Assembly: GCA_016630905.1 (NCBI GenBank)
Contig: WBMQ01000012.1
Coordinates: 1,364,001-1,428,000 of the forward strand
DNA length: 64,000 nt
Origin: Capillidium heterosporum
Lineage: Eukaryota; Entomophthoromycota; Entomophthoromycetes; Entomophthorales; Capillidiaceae
Direction: 5' to 3'
Part shown: piece after piece, positions 21,701 to 33,225 of the stretch
How positions within the stretch are numbered: the stretch's first letter is position 1
How the letters are laid out: every line of letters begins with the position of its first letter
Translations under genes and position numbers: made by a program
The notes under the pieces: model-generated
The model's input: only the letters and a program-made list of their open reading frames with translations
The model's database searches: none
What the model was told of the DNA's origin: nothing

Positions 21701-22448
21701 ATGAAGATTATCAGCATCTCTATAGTTAAGATAGATAACAGCAAAGCAACTATAATATCTTCAGCTTCCGACTTGTCATCCTATGGGTTCTTTGAACGTT
21801 CGACGTAAGTTTTGTTTTTGATGGGTAGGTGTTAATGTTCTTTAATTATGAAGAGTAAAGAACCTAATTGACTTTATTACCGTTACTGTATCAGAACGTA
21901 CCCAACCGGGTCAGCGACAGACTATAGAGCAGGAAGGTATTTATTTATACGATTGACAATTTTTAAATAGTTATGTAGGTCTATTTGGACACGTGCATGG
22001 CCGCAATGAAGGTATTGCTTGCATGATGGTTTGTGACTCCGAGTATCCTTCCCGCGCTGCTTTCTCATTACTCACTAAGCTGGGCTGACGAATTTATTTC
22101 GCAGATACCTAAGCAAAACTGGCAACCAGGCTTGGACTTTAAGCCTTTGAACGAGTACTTGATCAAGTACCAGGATCCTAGTCAAGCCTGACCCTATAAT
22201 GCGCGTTCAAAAGGAGTTGGATCAGACAAAGATTATTATGGTAAGTTTCTGCACTTTGCTTCTTTTTCTTTGAGATATATATGCTAACCGATTTATTTTC
22301 TATTGAATAGCATAAGACTATCGAGTCCGTCTTACAACGTGGTGAGAAGTTGGACGACTTAGTTAATAGATCAGAGCAGCTTACTATGCAATCCAAGATG
22401 TTCTACAAGTCAGCCAAGAATACCAACTCCTGTTGCCGTATGAGTTAG
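21701..22448 (+). CDS. YKT6: Longin R-SNARE Ykt6
   Basis: Essential lipid-anchored R-SNARE used in ER-Golgi, vacuolar and autophagic fusion. The longin domain ([59 protein letters not shown]) is followed by the SNARE motif ([15 protein letters not shown], then [19 protein letters not shown]). The end is NSCCRMS, a palmitoylated Cys next to a CAAX box with X = Ser (farnesylation). Three introns. The protein needs two +1 shifts. At 22086, LLTKLG (GGC, then UGA) passes to DEFISQ; at 22189, YQDPSQA (GCC, then UGA) passes to DPIMRV. Both junctions reproduce the conserved Ykt6 text without loss or gain of a residue. A canonical 84-base intron could hide the first shift, but only by deleting conserved longin residues. 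Nothing but a shift explains the second. Confidence 0.9.
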
Positions 22449-24628
22449 ATTTTTTAATTGGGATTGTCTTATTTCCTTTCCTACTACTATCTCTTTTAAT
22501 ATTGGTTTGTGAAGTTGACTATAAGTAAATGGATACAATACCTTTTGAATTTCAAGTTTTGGCACTTTGTTTTTTATGCTGTGTTGATGGTTTGAATGGA
22601 TGAGAATAGGCTGGGAATCGTTCGAGAGCTTCTTCTAAATTGTTTGAACTGTCACATTTAGTAAGACTGCCAAAGGTATATATTGACTATTTATTCGAAT
22701 GTTGAATCTTATAATACATACATGATAATAAACCTGGTATAATTAGCCATTATTTTATTTCATTATACTTGTACGAATCTTATAGAATGGCTGTTTGTAT
22801 TGTGGCATTCAAAGTTTACTGCCTTGGCTTTTTAACCAGTCCTATATAAAATATATGCCTTTCAATACTTTAACTGGAAACTTCACTAGTAACTAAACGA
22901 AACTATTACAGTATATTGAAATCTAAGTTATTTACATATACTGGTCTTACTAGGTTTATTAGAAGCATTTTTACTGATATAGTATATGATATAAAGTTAA
23001 AGGCGTATTTGGAAAAGTAAAGCCACTATTTTTATCAGCTCAGTTTGAAATATATAAAATGCAGTCTCAGGTTGTAGTGTTTGAATTGGCTTTGCACAAC
23101 TGTTGAAAAAGCTCGTTTTAGTATGTAAAAGAACTAGAGGTTAACTTGCTTCAGAAATGGTTTAATAAATATAGTGTTCAACTTGGTTTGGGCAGCAAGT
23201 CATAAAATACGAATTTTGTCTGTAGTAGCTGAGACATGGAATTTATACCTTTTGATGCAGTTGATGAAAGTTAAGTTGCTACGAGTTGCTTGGTGGTAAA
23301 GTGTAGCTAAATGTTGCTGCCATTTGATGTTTCATCGTTGAGCTGAAGTTATAAACAAAAAGCTATTCAAACGAGATACATCTGTCTGGTGTATCTTTGT
23401 TTACTATATATTGTAGGGAATAGGAGCACATTCCAAATTAAAAGCAATATTCCTTGGAAACTAAATGTTATATAGTGTGTTTGATTTGGAATGTAATGGT
23501 TGGCCTAACAATAAATCCAAGTTTTATGGATCTATCGCTTTCTTTAAACGGTAAATTGAAATACAGTTATTCAATAAGCCTATAGCATGGTAAATATTTT
23601 GCAACTCAACCGCAAATTAATTCATTCAGAATACCAACTTTAGGCCCTTATTGAACATTATAATTGGATAGTGATAATTGAAATTGAAAATCGAAATGGA
23701 TTTTATTTTTACTTTACAATTTTGAATTTGATTGGCTACCTGACGCTTTAATGGATGAACTTGAGAAAACTTTCAGAAATCGATTTCGATTCGAAACTTG
23801 GTTATGAATTTCAAAAGGTATAAAAGCAGGAACTGGGAACTTGAAATCGATTACGAATTTTGTAACTTGTAATTTTTTGGCCACCTACTATCAAACCGAC
23901 TTGGATTTGTTTTTGGATGAGAAGATGTGTGTTTGTTGGATAGGACACCAACACTTTAAGTTTGTTAATGGGATATTGATAATGAAATTGTGAGTTCGAA
24001 TGTCAAGATAATGTTTCGTTAGGTATACCAAGATTCAATTTTTATCTGGTATAAATGGTATGTTGGCATACCTGTAGATTATTTATAATTGAGCTGTCAA
24101 AGTACGCCTTTATAAAGAATAAAGAGGATGAATATATGGCGACTTAAAATACTAGTTACCAAGCAATGAATTCAAGTGTTTGACAGCGTAGACTTTATCT
24201 TGCGATGGATAGTAAAATCTGCAGGATCTGCAGATAGAGAGAGTATCAATAACTAAGCGTAATCAACTCCTGGCTTATGGAGTTTTGAATTGAATGGCTG
24301 GATTTTGAGGTCAGTCTTCAAAATTCATGAAATTCGCAGCTAGAATCTATGAAAATTCATAAACTAAAACAATTGGCTACAACCTTAAATTCCCACCCTT
24401 CCAAATTAGGAAGGCGAAATTAGACATCATAGCCAATTGTCTGCAAGTAAACTTTAAAAGAACCTACAGCCAATGATATCCAAGATTTGAAATAGTTTTC
24501 GATTCAGAAACCAACCTTTTAGGATTATAGCCTATCATCTCTGTCAAATTGAGCTTCAACGATTGGCTACATCACCCAATTTTTTCCCAAAAGTTTGGGA
24601 CGTAGGCTAAAAAGCTGAAAGCTTGCAG
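22449..24628. other. Long intergenic region upstream of the reductase gene
   Basis: About 2.2 kb with no supported gene. The first part is the YKT6 3' region. From about 23700 onward ATTGGCTAC and its complement recur, and the last 300 bases hold several CCAAT boxes (separate entry). Confidence 0.4.
24372..24580 (+). promoter_or_regulatory. Cluster of CCAAT boxes upstream of the reductase gene
   Basis: Five CCAAT pentamers in about 210 bases, on both strands: 24372-24376 (inverted), 24433-24437, 24470-24474, 24562-24566 (inverted) and 24576-24580. Three share the longer form ATTGGCTA or TAGCCAAT. This is the target of the HAP/NF-Y complex in fungi. The cluster ends about 50 bases before the TATA box. 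Confidence 0.5.
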
Positions 24629-24636
24629 TATAAAAG
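24629..24636 (+). promoter_or_regulatory. TATA box of the reductase gene
   Basis: TATAAAAG at 24629-24636, 76 bases before the first ATG (24712) and 167 before the ATG that opens the conserved frame (24803). This implies a short leader. Confidence 0.6.
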
Positions 24637-24711
24637 GAGCTTTGGGAACTAAACCTTTCAAATTCAAACTCAAAAATTTTCAAAGTTACAGTTTAAACCT
24701 TTTAATTGCAA

Positions 24712-24801
24712 ATGAGCTCAACTTCAAGCCAACTCCATCCTCGAACTAGTAAAGAGTTCCAACCAGGTGTGTCTCGGCAACGACCAGAAGAACAAGTCTA
24801 A
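24712..24801 (+). other. Upstream frame or shifted 5' exon part of the reductase gene
   Basis: The first ATG after the TATA box opens 29 codons ([15 protein letters not shown]...) and stops at TAA 24799-24801, one base before the ATG of the conserved frame. It could be a regulatory upstream frame. Alternatively it is the true N-terminus joined by a +1 shift, either at GTC-TAA (24799) or right after ATG AGC (24718). The +1 frame is open from 24716 and uses the C-ending codons typical of this gene ([13 protein letters not shown]). Confidence 0.4.
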
Positions 24802-24802
24802 C

Positions 24803-25846
24803 ATGGGCCCTACCATGGACTACACCGGTTTGGACGCCCAAGATATCTTGACCAAGGTCCGCGAGCACGAAAAAGAGGAATACCTACTGCAAGAGAACCC
24901 CACCAGATTCGTTTTGTTCCCTATTCAGTACAACGATATCTGGCTCTTCTACAAGAAGGCTGAAGCTTCGTTCTGGGTAGCTGAGGAAGCTGATCTTTCT
25001 AAGGATAACGCTTTCTGGGAGAAGATGAGTGACAACGAGCGCCACTTTATCTCGCACATATTGGCCTTCTTCGCTGCTAGTGACGGCATCGTCAACGAAA
25101 ATCTGGTCGAACGCTTCAGTAACGACGTCCAGATTGCCGAAGCTCGATGCTTCTATGGATTCCAGATAATGATCGAGAACATCCACTCCGAGATGTACTC
25201 CCTCCTTATCGAATCCTATATTAAGGACCCAGCTGAACGTACCCACCTCTTCAACGCCATCGAAACTATCCCCTGCATCAAGCGTAAGGCCGAATGGGCC
25301 TTGAAATGGATCTCGGATGCCAACGATTCCTTTGCTGAGCGCCTAGTTGCCTTCGCCGCCGTCGAAGGTATTTTCTTCTCAGGTGCTTTCGCCTCCATTT
25401 TCTGGCTGAAGAAGCGTGGCCTTATGCCCGGTTTGACTTTCTCCAACGAGCTTATCTCCAGGGATGAAGGTCTACACTGCGATTTCGCTTGCCTCCTCTT
25501 CCATCATTTGCGTAACAAGCCACACCCCGATACGGTTGCTCAAATCGTCGTCGAAGCTTGTGAAATTGAGAAGGAGTTCCTAACTGACGCTTTACCTGTC
25601 TCCTTAATTGGTATGAACGCCACCCTCATGCAGCAGTACATCGAGTACGTCACCGATAGATTGTTGGTTTCGTTGGGCTTGAACAAAGTTTACAACGCTA
25701 CCAATCCCTTTGACTTTATGGATCTGATCTCGTTGCAAGGTAAAACCAACTTCTTTGAGAAGAAGGTCTCCGACTACCAGCGCCCCGGTGTCATGTCCTC
25801 TTTGCAAGGAGATTCCTTTGAGTTTACTACTGATGCCGACTTCTAG
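24803..25846 (+). CDS. Ribonucleoside-diphosphate reductase small subunit (R2)
   Basis: The R2 subunit holds the di-iron centre and tyrosyl radical used to make deoxyribonucleotides; its partner is the large R1 subunit. Seen: [53 protein letters not shown], iron ligands in [13 protein letters not shown] and [15 protein letters not shown], and the C-terminal FEFTTDADF end that docks on R1. Single exon, strongly C/G-ended codons, as in highly expressed genes. The conserved frame opens at ATG 24803 ([14 protein letters not shown]); the frame is open in phase back to 24716 but lacks an ATG there, so the real N-terminus is uncertain. The last codon before the stop is TTC followed by TAG, and termination there is certain from the family's C-terminus. 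Confidence 0.93.
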   Translation: MGPTMDYTGLDAQDILTKVREHEKEEYLLQENPTRFVLFPIQYNDIWLFYKKAEASFWVAEEADLSKDNAFWEKMSDNERHFISHILAFFAASDGIVNENLVERFSNDVQIAEARCFYGFQIMIENIHSEMYSLLIESYIKDPAERTHLFNAIETIPCIKRKAEWALKWISDANDSFAERLVAFAAVEGIFFSGAFASIFWLKKRGLMPGLTFSNELISRDEGLHCDFACLLFHHLRNKPHPDTVAQIVVEACEIEKEFLTDALPVSLIGMNATLMQQYIEYVTDRLLVSLGLNKVYNATNPFDFMDLISLQGKTNFFEKKVSDYQRPGVMSSLQGDSFEFTTDADF

Positions 25847-27139
25847 GCTTTTACCTACTGGATCAACTTTGTTTTTTTACTTTATACTTTCCTATACCTT
25901 ACCCTACATCTCGTTCATTTGGAGATCTATATACTATATACTATATTTATGAATAAATTTAACTCATCTCTTTTTATATGTGAGTATAGGTTTTTCAATA
26001 TATATTTTAGAGCTTTACGTAGGTATAAAGGTATATTTTAGCAAATTTTGTCGATATAAAGAGGTACATTAGGAATAGTCTTTTTAAAAGCAGCATGCGA
26101 GAAGTATACCATCAACCTTGATGACATAAACCCTCCTACTTCTCAAATACACTTATATATATAAACGTCTTCATTTCCATTGCTACTCCATCAACTTCCA
26201 CATTGCCTTTGTCACTTTAGTAATTCCACATTATCAACTTTTTGCTTAGAAATCATCACTATAAATAGCCTTATTATAACATCCTCCATCAGATAGACTT
26301 TCTTACAAGTTATCTAGTTGTTAAGCTCCGCAGCTACAAAGTCCTTATTGCTGGAATCTAGCGAATAGAAATTAATAGAGTTTGGTACATCAGCCAAATT
26401 GCGCATAGGGTAGGGTTTAGTGTTACTTAACCTACCAATCGGAGGATACAGTTTTGGACTGGGTTTTTGAAGGGATGAGGGATGTATAGTGATTCTTTTG
26501 ATAGTTTGGGATAAGATATATTTTCTGTTCGGGGTTTGTATAGCTTTATTCGTTTATATCTAGTCCTATTGCTATAGAAAAGGACTTATATATAGGACTA
26601 TTGCGAAAATTCCAAAGTAGTAAACATGTCAAAATCTTTTGGATTAGCTGTAAACATGTGAAAAAACCTTGCATTATAGTTAAAGGATCCAAAGAATCGA
26701 TAAGCACCTCTGCTTTTGATAAGTTTTAGTTGAGATATGTAGTTTGGAACAGCCTGTCGCTATTTATACAGCGTTTAGTTACAAATCGGTTTATGACATT
26801 GTATATGTAACGAGAGTATCAGATGGGACTGGCAAGTTTAAAAAAGTGCTTTAGAAAAGGATTACTGCTTTTATTGTATCGTATAGAAAATGAAAAATAG
26901 TTACTTTCAACCCTGTAACTTTAGATGAATGGTCCAATAAGAGCAAGGGCAATTGTGCTGAAAAGTAAAGTGACTATCTTGAACTCCTGGTGGTCTCAAT
27001 TATAGAATCACTTTGGAAATTCCTAAATTCCTACGAACGCTTGTTGTATTACATAAAGCCTTTCAATCATAAAACTCCTCCTATGAGAAGGTAGACATTT
27101 AAGTCAAATCACCTAACCTTTACTCCTTTGACAACAGCA
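25847..27139. terminator. 3' region between convergent reductase and SUN genes
   Basis: About 1.3 kb, AT-rich, with AATAAA at 25950-25956 downstream of the reductase stop as a likely poly(A) signal. No supported gene. Confidence 0.35.
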
Positions 27140-28056
27140 TCAGAACAATTGAATTATCAACTTGTCGGTAGGCTTTGAGGTGACGGTGCAGTTACCACCC
27201 TTCAAGTTACCCTTGACTATCTGACAGGGTAACCCATGACACTCTTTGCACTTAATTTTGACGTTGAATAGCTTGGCTTCCTGAAAAGCTTTCGTTGTGT
27301 TCAATCTCTCCAAGAATAATGGATTGTATATTATTGAAGTGTATACGTTGCCATCCTTACCTTGACCCGTACCGACTACATAAGGGGCCCAGTTACCATC
27401 TGGCTCCTTGTCGGTACCCCATCTACATTCCAACTTGCCAGGTAAGTTGAGGTAGTAGTGGGCTGATGTACCACCCCAGTAGTCTTTTGGAGGGACGTTG
27501 ATTAAAGTTTTGATATTAGGTGTTCAAGGTAGTTGAGATCAGCATAGCTTCGTTACCGGGATATACCTGTTTGACAGATGGTCGTGGTGTTTAGAGAATT
27601 CTCAATAAAGACACCACCTACTCCAAATTGGCATAGAGGTTGTTGAGGTCTAGGTTTTAAAAGTTTGTTTTGGGAGGTGCAATAGAGTCCGCCGTTCATG
27701 GAACCGCATTGAGGTCCGTTTAAACATTTGGGATTGGGGTCGAATTGGGCAGTATACATGCCTGGTTTGCAGGCATAGGGACAATATTGATTGGGTAAGC
27801 AGCGTTGATCGGGGCTCATGGCCCACCCATCGTTGGCGGATTGGGGGGTTATAGCAACAACTCCAGCTTCATTAGCTATGGAGCTGAATTTACATCCTAG
27901 TTGAGCGTCTGTAAGTTTTGTAGTATAGTTGATGGAAAGTTTGGATTGGAGTGGTAGGAGTTTAATGTTGGGTTTAGTTTGAGTTTGAGTTTTGTTTTGA
28001 ATGTCGAAACTATAATATGTGGCAAAAGCCATCGTTAATATTGTGAGACGTACCAT
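27140..28056 (-). CDS. SUN-family (Sim1/Uth1-type) cell-wall protein
   Basis: Secreted wall protein of the SUN group, linked in yeast to septation and wall remodelling. Seen on the minus strand: a hydrophobic N-terminus, then ANEAGVVAITPQSANDGWAM, SPDQRC, YCPYACKPGMYTAQ, SMNGGLYC, CQT, VYPGNEAMLIS, DYWGGTSAHYYLN, CRWGT and PDGNWAPYVVGTG. No intron is needed, but two +1 shifts are. One joins CQT to VYPGNEAM (skip either U 27576 or G 27567); the other is at 27518, ACC then UAA, leading to NIKTLINVPPK. A canonical 84-base GT..AG segment would bypass both, but it removes the family's PGNEAM motif, so I favour coding. The gene ends at TTC TGA. Confidence 0.85.
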
Positions 28057-28695
28057 TCCAGTCTTGTATACTGTATCTCGAACTTGAAACTCACCTTTGA
28101 AGACGTTAAAGTTTGGGATACAAGGCCTTTTTAAAAGGTTGTAAAGGTAATAGGATAATCATACTTGACATCTTTTAAGGGTATATAGATTGGGTTTCAA
28201 TCGGCGACATACGAATTATAGCTATAGGATACTGGCTCCCAATCTTTTAAACGGAAAGTTGTAGTCAAAGTATGCACAGTTTTAATTTACTATTTTGATG
28301 GATAAATATACTTATATCCATATGCAATATAAGTTTATTAGGCCATGTAAATGCAATCAAATAGATATTTATAGGTAAGAAGGGCTATATATAAATGTCA
28401 TCATATATTTTTCAGATCACATTTGATAAAGTTTTTGTGGTAGTATATTATATGTTGTATTAATGAGCAGAATTCTTTGCAATTACAATAGCCAAAGTAT
28501 CAGTTCACAAGCTTTGAGTGTTTATATACTTTATTGATTATTCATGTCCATACACTTAGTTGATGGATATTATAAGCAATATTTTACATTAATTAGGACT
28601 CAATACTAGAAAGGAACGTCGCGGTTGTTATATTTAGTATAGTATAGTAGGTTGCTAAATAGAAAAGACAAAAAAGATGGGTAACTGTATAAAAG
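28057..28695. other. Spacer between SUN gene and ERG6 copy A
   Basis: Both genes are on the minus strand; this holds the SUN promoter and the ERG6-A 3' end. No feature recognised. Confidence 0.3.
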
Positions 28696-29925
28696 TTAAG
28701 CTGATGACTTGCGTCCAACCAACAGGAACATCGGTGTATATATGCCCAGTTTTCCCGCCTCGATCAAACTATCTTGGGCCAACATCAAAGTCTTGGAGAT
28801 ATGCTTCGTACCTTTGGGTGCCAACCCAGCTAACTCTGCGATACCAACCTACAATCTGTCAGTACAAATCATATTTCAGAAAAAAGTACCATGCTATGGG
28901 TTACCATCCTACCACCTTTGGTACGTAAGTAGCTCATGACACCACCTTTAGCATCCTTACCTTCCAAAGCTCTATACCAGGGTACTTGATTGAGGGTATC
29001 TAAGGCTAAATCTCGGGCTACTTCCAACTCGAACCCTGCCTTGATAAAATTTTCCTCAGCCTCCGTAGTTGAGTAGAGTCGGGGTAGACCATTTCCTTCC
29101 TTAAAGTTGTAGTTAGGACCGAGTATAGTGGAGTTTATCTACCTGTATGCCTAGACCGATAGATTTGTGCTTGGGATCATTTTGATCGAATTTGTGAGTT
29201 GTACACCACTCGTAGAGGGCGACTCGACCACCTGGCTTGACTACTCTAAACATCTCACTATATACGCCTAAAGTATCGGGGGCGTGGCAGGTAGCTTCGA
29301 TGGCGTAGACAGCATCAAAAGTGTTGTCAGGCATATCTATAGCCATGAAATCACCTTTAACAGAATCCCATCGATTTGCTACCTTGGCTTCAACCGCGTA
29401 TCTAGTAGCACGTTCCAGCTGGTAGGTGTTGTTATTCAATCCGGTGACTTGAGCACCGGTAAACTTGATGATCTCGATTGCCGGGCCACCTACTCATTTT
29501 TAGAAGCCAATTTGTAAATGATAGTCATACCCACCCCACAGCCGACATCCAATACCTTCATGTTGGGTTGCAGGTGCAGATTCAGAGCTAAGTAGTGTTG
29601 GTGTCGCGCCAGAGCCTGTACCAGCGGTTCGTCTTTAAACATCCTGGTGAAATGGAAGCTCTTGCCCCACCCGTACTACAATCAAGTTAATATATGTAGT
29701 TTTTTAAGCAGTTACTTCGTAAAAGTCGGTTGCCAAGTCGTAGTAGTTGTTGGAAACGGTTTTGTAATTTGACTTGCGCTTATCCTCTAATCCAGTGGAT
29801 TCTTCACCTTCTTTGGCAGAGCTCCAAAATTTTTTGTAACTAGAGGCAATTTCTTGACCTAGATTCTTGTCCTTGACTGCCATCTTACCTAGCAGACTGT
29901 CCTTCATGACGATATTTTTGTGCAT
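28696..29925 (-). CDS. ERG6: Sterol 24-C-methyltransferase, copy A
   Basis: Transfers a methyl group from S-adenosylmethionine to C-24 of the sterol side chain, a fungal step towards ergosterol. Seen: NNYYDLATDFYE, YGWGKSFHF, the SAM-binding motif VLDVGCGVGGPA, TGLNNNTYQLERA, the downstream motif YAIEATCHAPD and VKPGGRVALYEW, and the C-terminal MFLLVGRK. Four introns fall after E, G, Q and M, at exactly the same places as in copy B at 39657-40919. The gene reads through without any frame break. Start is the ATG at 29925. A neighbouring gene order of ERG6-A (minus) and ERG6-B (plus) with 10 kb between suggests an inverted duplication. Confidence 0.92.
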
Positions 29926-31186
29926 AGTTATCCAATATGCAATTTAAGAATTTTTGCACTTAGCCTTATATACTTTGAGTTATAGGTAGGTACAGCTTTA
30001 GAACACATGTCAATAGAGCTTACATGTACTAATGTGGTATGTATGTGGAGAAATCGATCATAAAATTAAAAGAAAACATCTTTTCAAAAATATCCAATTA
30101 TTGACATTTCAGTTTATACTGTGATAGATCATAAAATAACGTTAAATTCTAGTCCAAATATACAATTTAACTTAACTAAAATATTTATTCAATATGTGAA
30201 TTCTCAATCCCTTTAAATATATATTTGACATGGGATAGTGTTTTTCAGAGCATATGTTCCAATCCCAACTATGGAATTAGCCTGCTTTGAATTCATATAT
30301 TATTGGGATTCTTATATACTAAAAACATAAGAAAGCTGGATAAAAGGGACGTACTTAAAAAGTTTGAGAATCACTGATATGTGGAGATTCTCACAGCTCA
30401 GCATATTTCCCATCCTTCGAAACGATGCAACTGTTTCCAATATGCAGCTTAAGCAGCTGTTGTTTTTCAAAACATGAGACGGATTTCCTGATACGTGCTA
30501 TATTGGATGCTACTTTATTTGTCATTCTAATGGAAAAGCCCTTCAAATTCTTTATGACACTTGTTCAAAGTCTAAAATATCGCTATGTTGAGCCGGAGTC
30601 CAATAAAACTATATAAATAAACTTATTCGGCAAAGTCTTCCTAACACCAAAGTTTTTCTAAGGTACAACTTTAGCTTTCACTTTCGGCTCTATTCAAATT
30701 GATTTGCACCTTTCCGATTAATAATAATCTCGGGAATAAAGGAAAATTGTAAAAAATTTGATTGAAGGCAACTACTTTTCAACTTCCATCAGATATTGGT
30801 ATGGGGGTATCTTTATCAATGTACCATTAGTAAAATTTATAATGTGAGACAAATCGGTACATGTACTAATATAAAACAATGCTTTCAAAACAGTAATATA
30901 TTGGCCACTATCTGTACGTATCGCCATCCAAAACCAAAATGATACCTAACCAATTGCGGTAGTACTTTAGCCACATCATTCCAAATCCCAGCAAAACTTT
31001 AGTCAAAGTCCTTCCAAAGCTAAAAACGCGAATTAGGTTTACAAATCAATCAAAGCCAAAAATAATTCGAGGTGCAGCTTTATTCTTTAGCCAATGTCTT
31101 TTATCATACTTTGCTGGTTCGGCTTATTTCATTGGACACACTATATTAGCTTCAGGTGTCTTTCTATCAGATAACCTAAAAAATGG
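29926..31186. promoter_or_regulatory. Divergent promoter region, ERG6-A and thioredoxin reductase
   Basis: 1.3 kb between outward-facing starts. CCAAT occurs near 31091 and its complement near 31131. Open frames here (for example 30425-30616) show no recognisable motif. Confidence 0.35.
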
Positions 31187-31196
31187 TATATAAAAG
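31187..31196 (+). promoter_or_regulatory. TATA box of thioredoxin reductase gene
   Basis: TATATAAAAG, 65-74 bases before the ATG at 31261. Confidence 0.55.
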
Positions 31197-31260
31197 CCTA
31201 CGAACCAACTTGGCCAAGTTTCAACACTTACAGTTTTTGCAAAGAAATTTATATACAACC

Positions 31261-32448
<1,188 letters not shown>

Positions 32449-33225
32449 GCATTACATTTAATAAAGTTCATATAGTCTTTGCAAGTTATAAAAATTAATC
32501 AGAAGTTTAGGTCTCCGTTCTAATCTTTAACAGTTTTGGATAATAAAGCTTGGCATTTAAAACTTGGGTAGTGAGCTTTGTATAGTAATTTGTATGTGTA
32601 TATTTTATGGTTTTTGAGATTTTGAGTTGATTTTAAGAATGAATTACAGTAGATGAAGTAGTTTTGGCTGTTTCAATAGTATGAGTTTCGATCTGATTTT
32701 TTACTATAAGGTTGCTTGCCCTTTACATCTTTTATTTTCTTGAAATTGTAGTAGATGTCTACCTATGTGATCTTACTACTGCCACAGCTTGAAGGTTCAA
32801 GATATAAAAATTCAAACAAGTCATCTTTTGGCCTCTATTCATATAAAGCTCAATTGGGATTTCAAATCCCTAAGCATTTTATAGGATTATAATCACTACC
32901 ATAACCAAGGTTGGAACGAGCTATATGTCTTTATAATGCAAGGTAAAAGGTATAGAGGCGTTATCAAAAAATATTGCAGTGATGAGGGCTTGACATTTTA
33001 TTATGTATAGTTAAGTGTGTTTATAGAGCCCTCGACGCAATCCAAGTCCTATATAAACTTCACAACTCAACTAAAGCTCTACTCTATCCTAGAACCCTTA
33101 TTCTAAATCTACTGAAAAGATACCAACTGTTGAGTTGGCAGCATCACAACATTTCAAATAAACCAAACTAGAGTGCTAGTTTTTAATCACTCGACACTGG
33201 GCTCACTCTACGAAGACTCTGGTAT
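32449..33225. terminator. 3' region between convergent TRR1 and PPR genes
   Basis: About 780 bases of AT-rich sequence with no supported gene. Confidence 0.3.
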
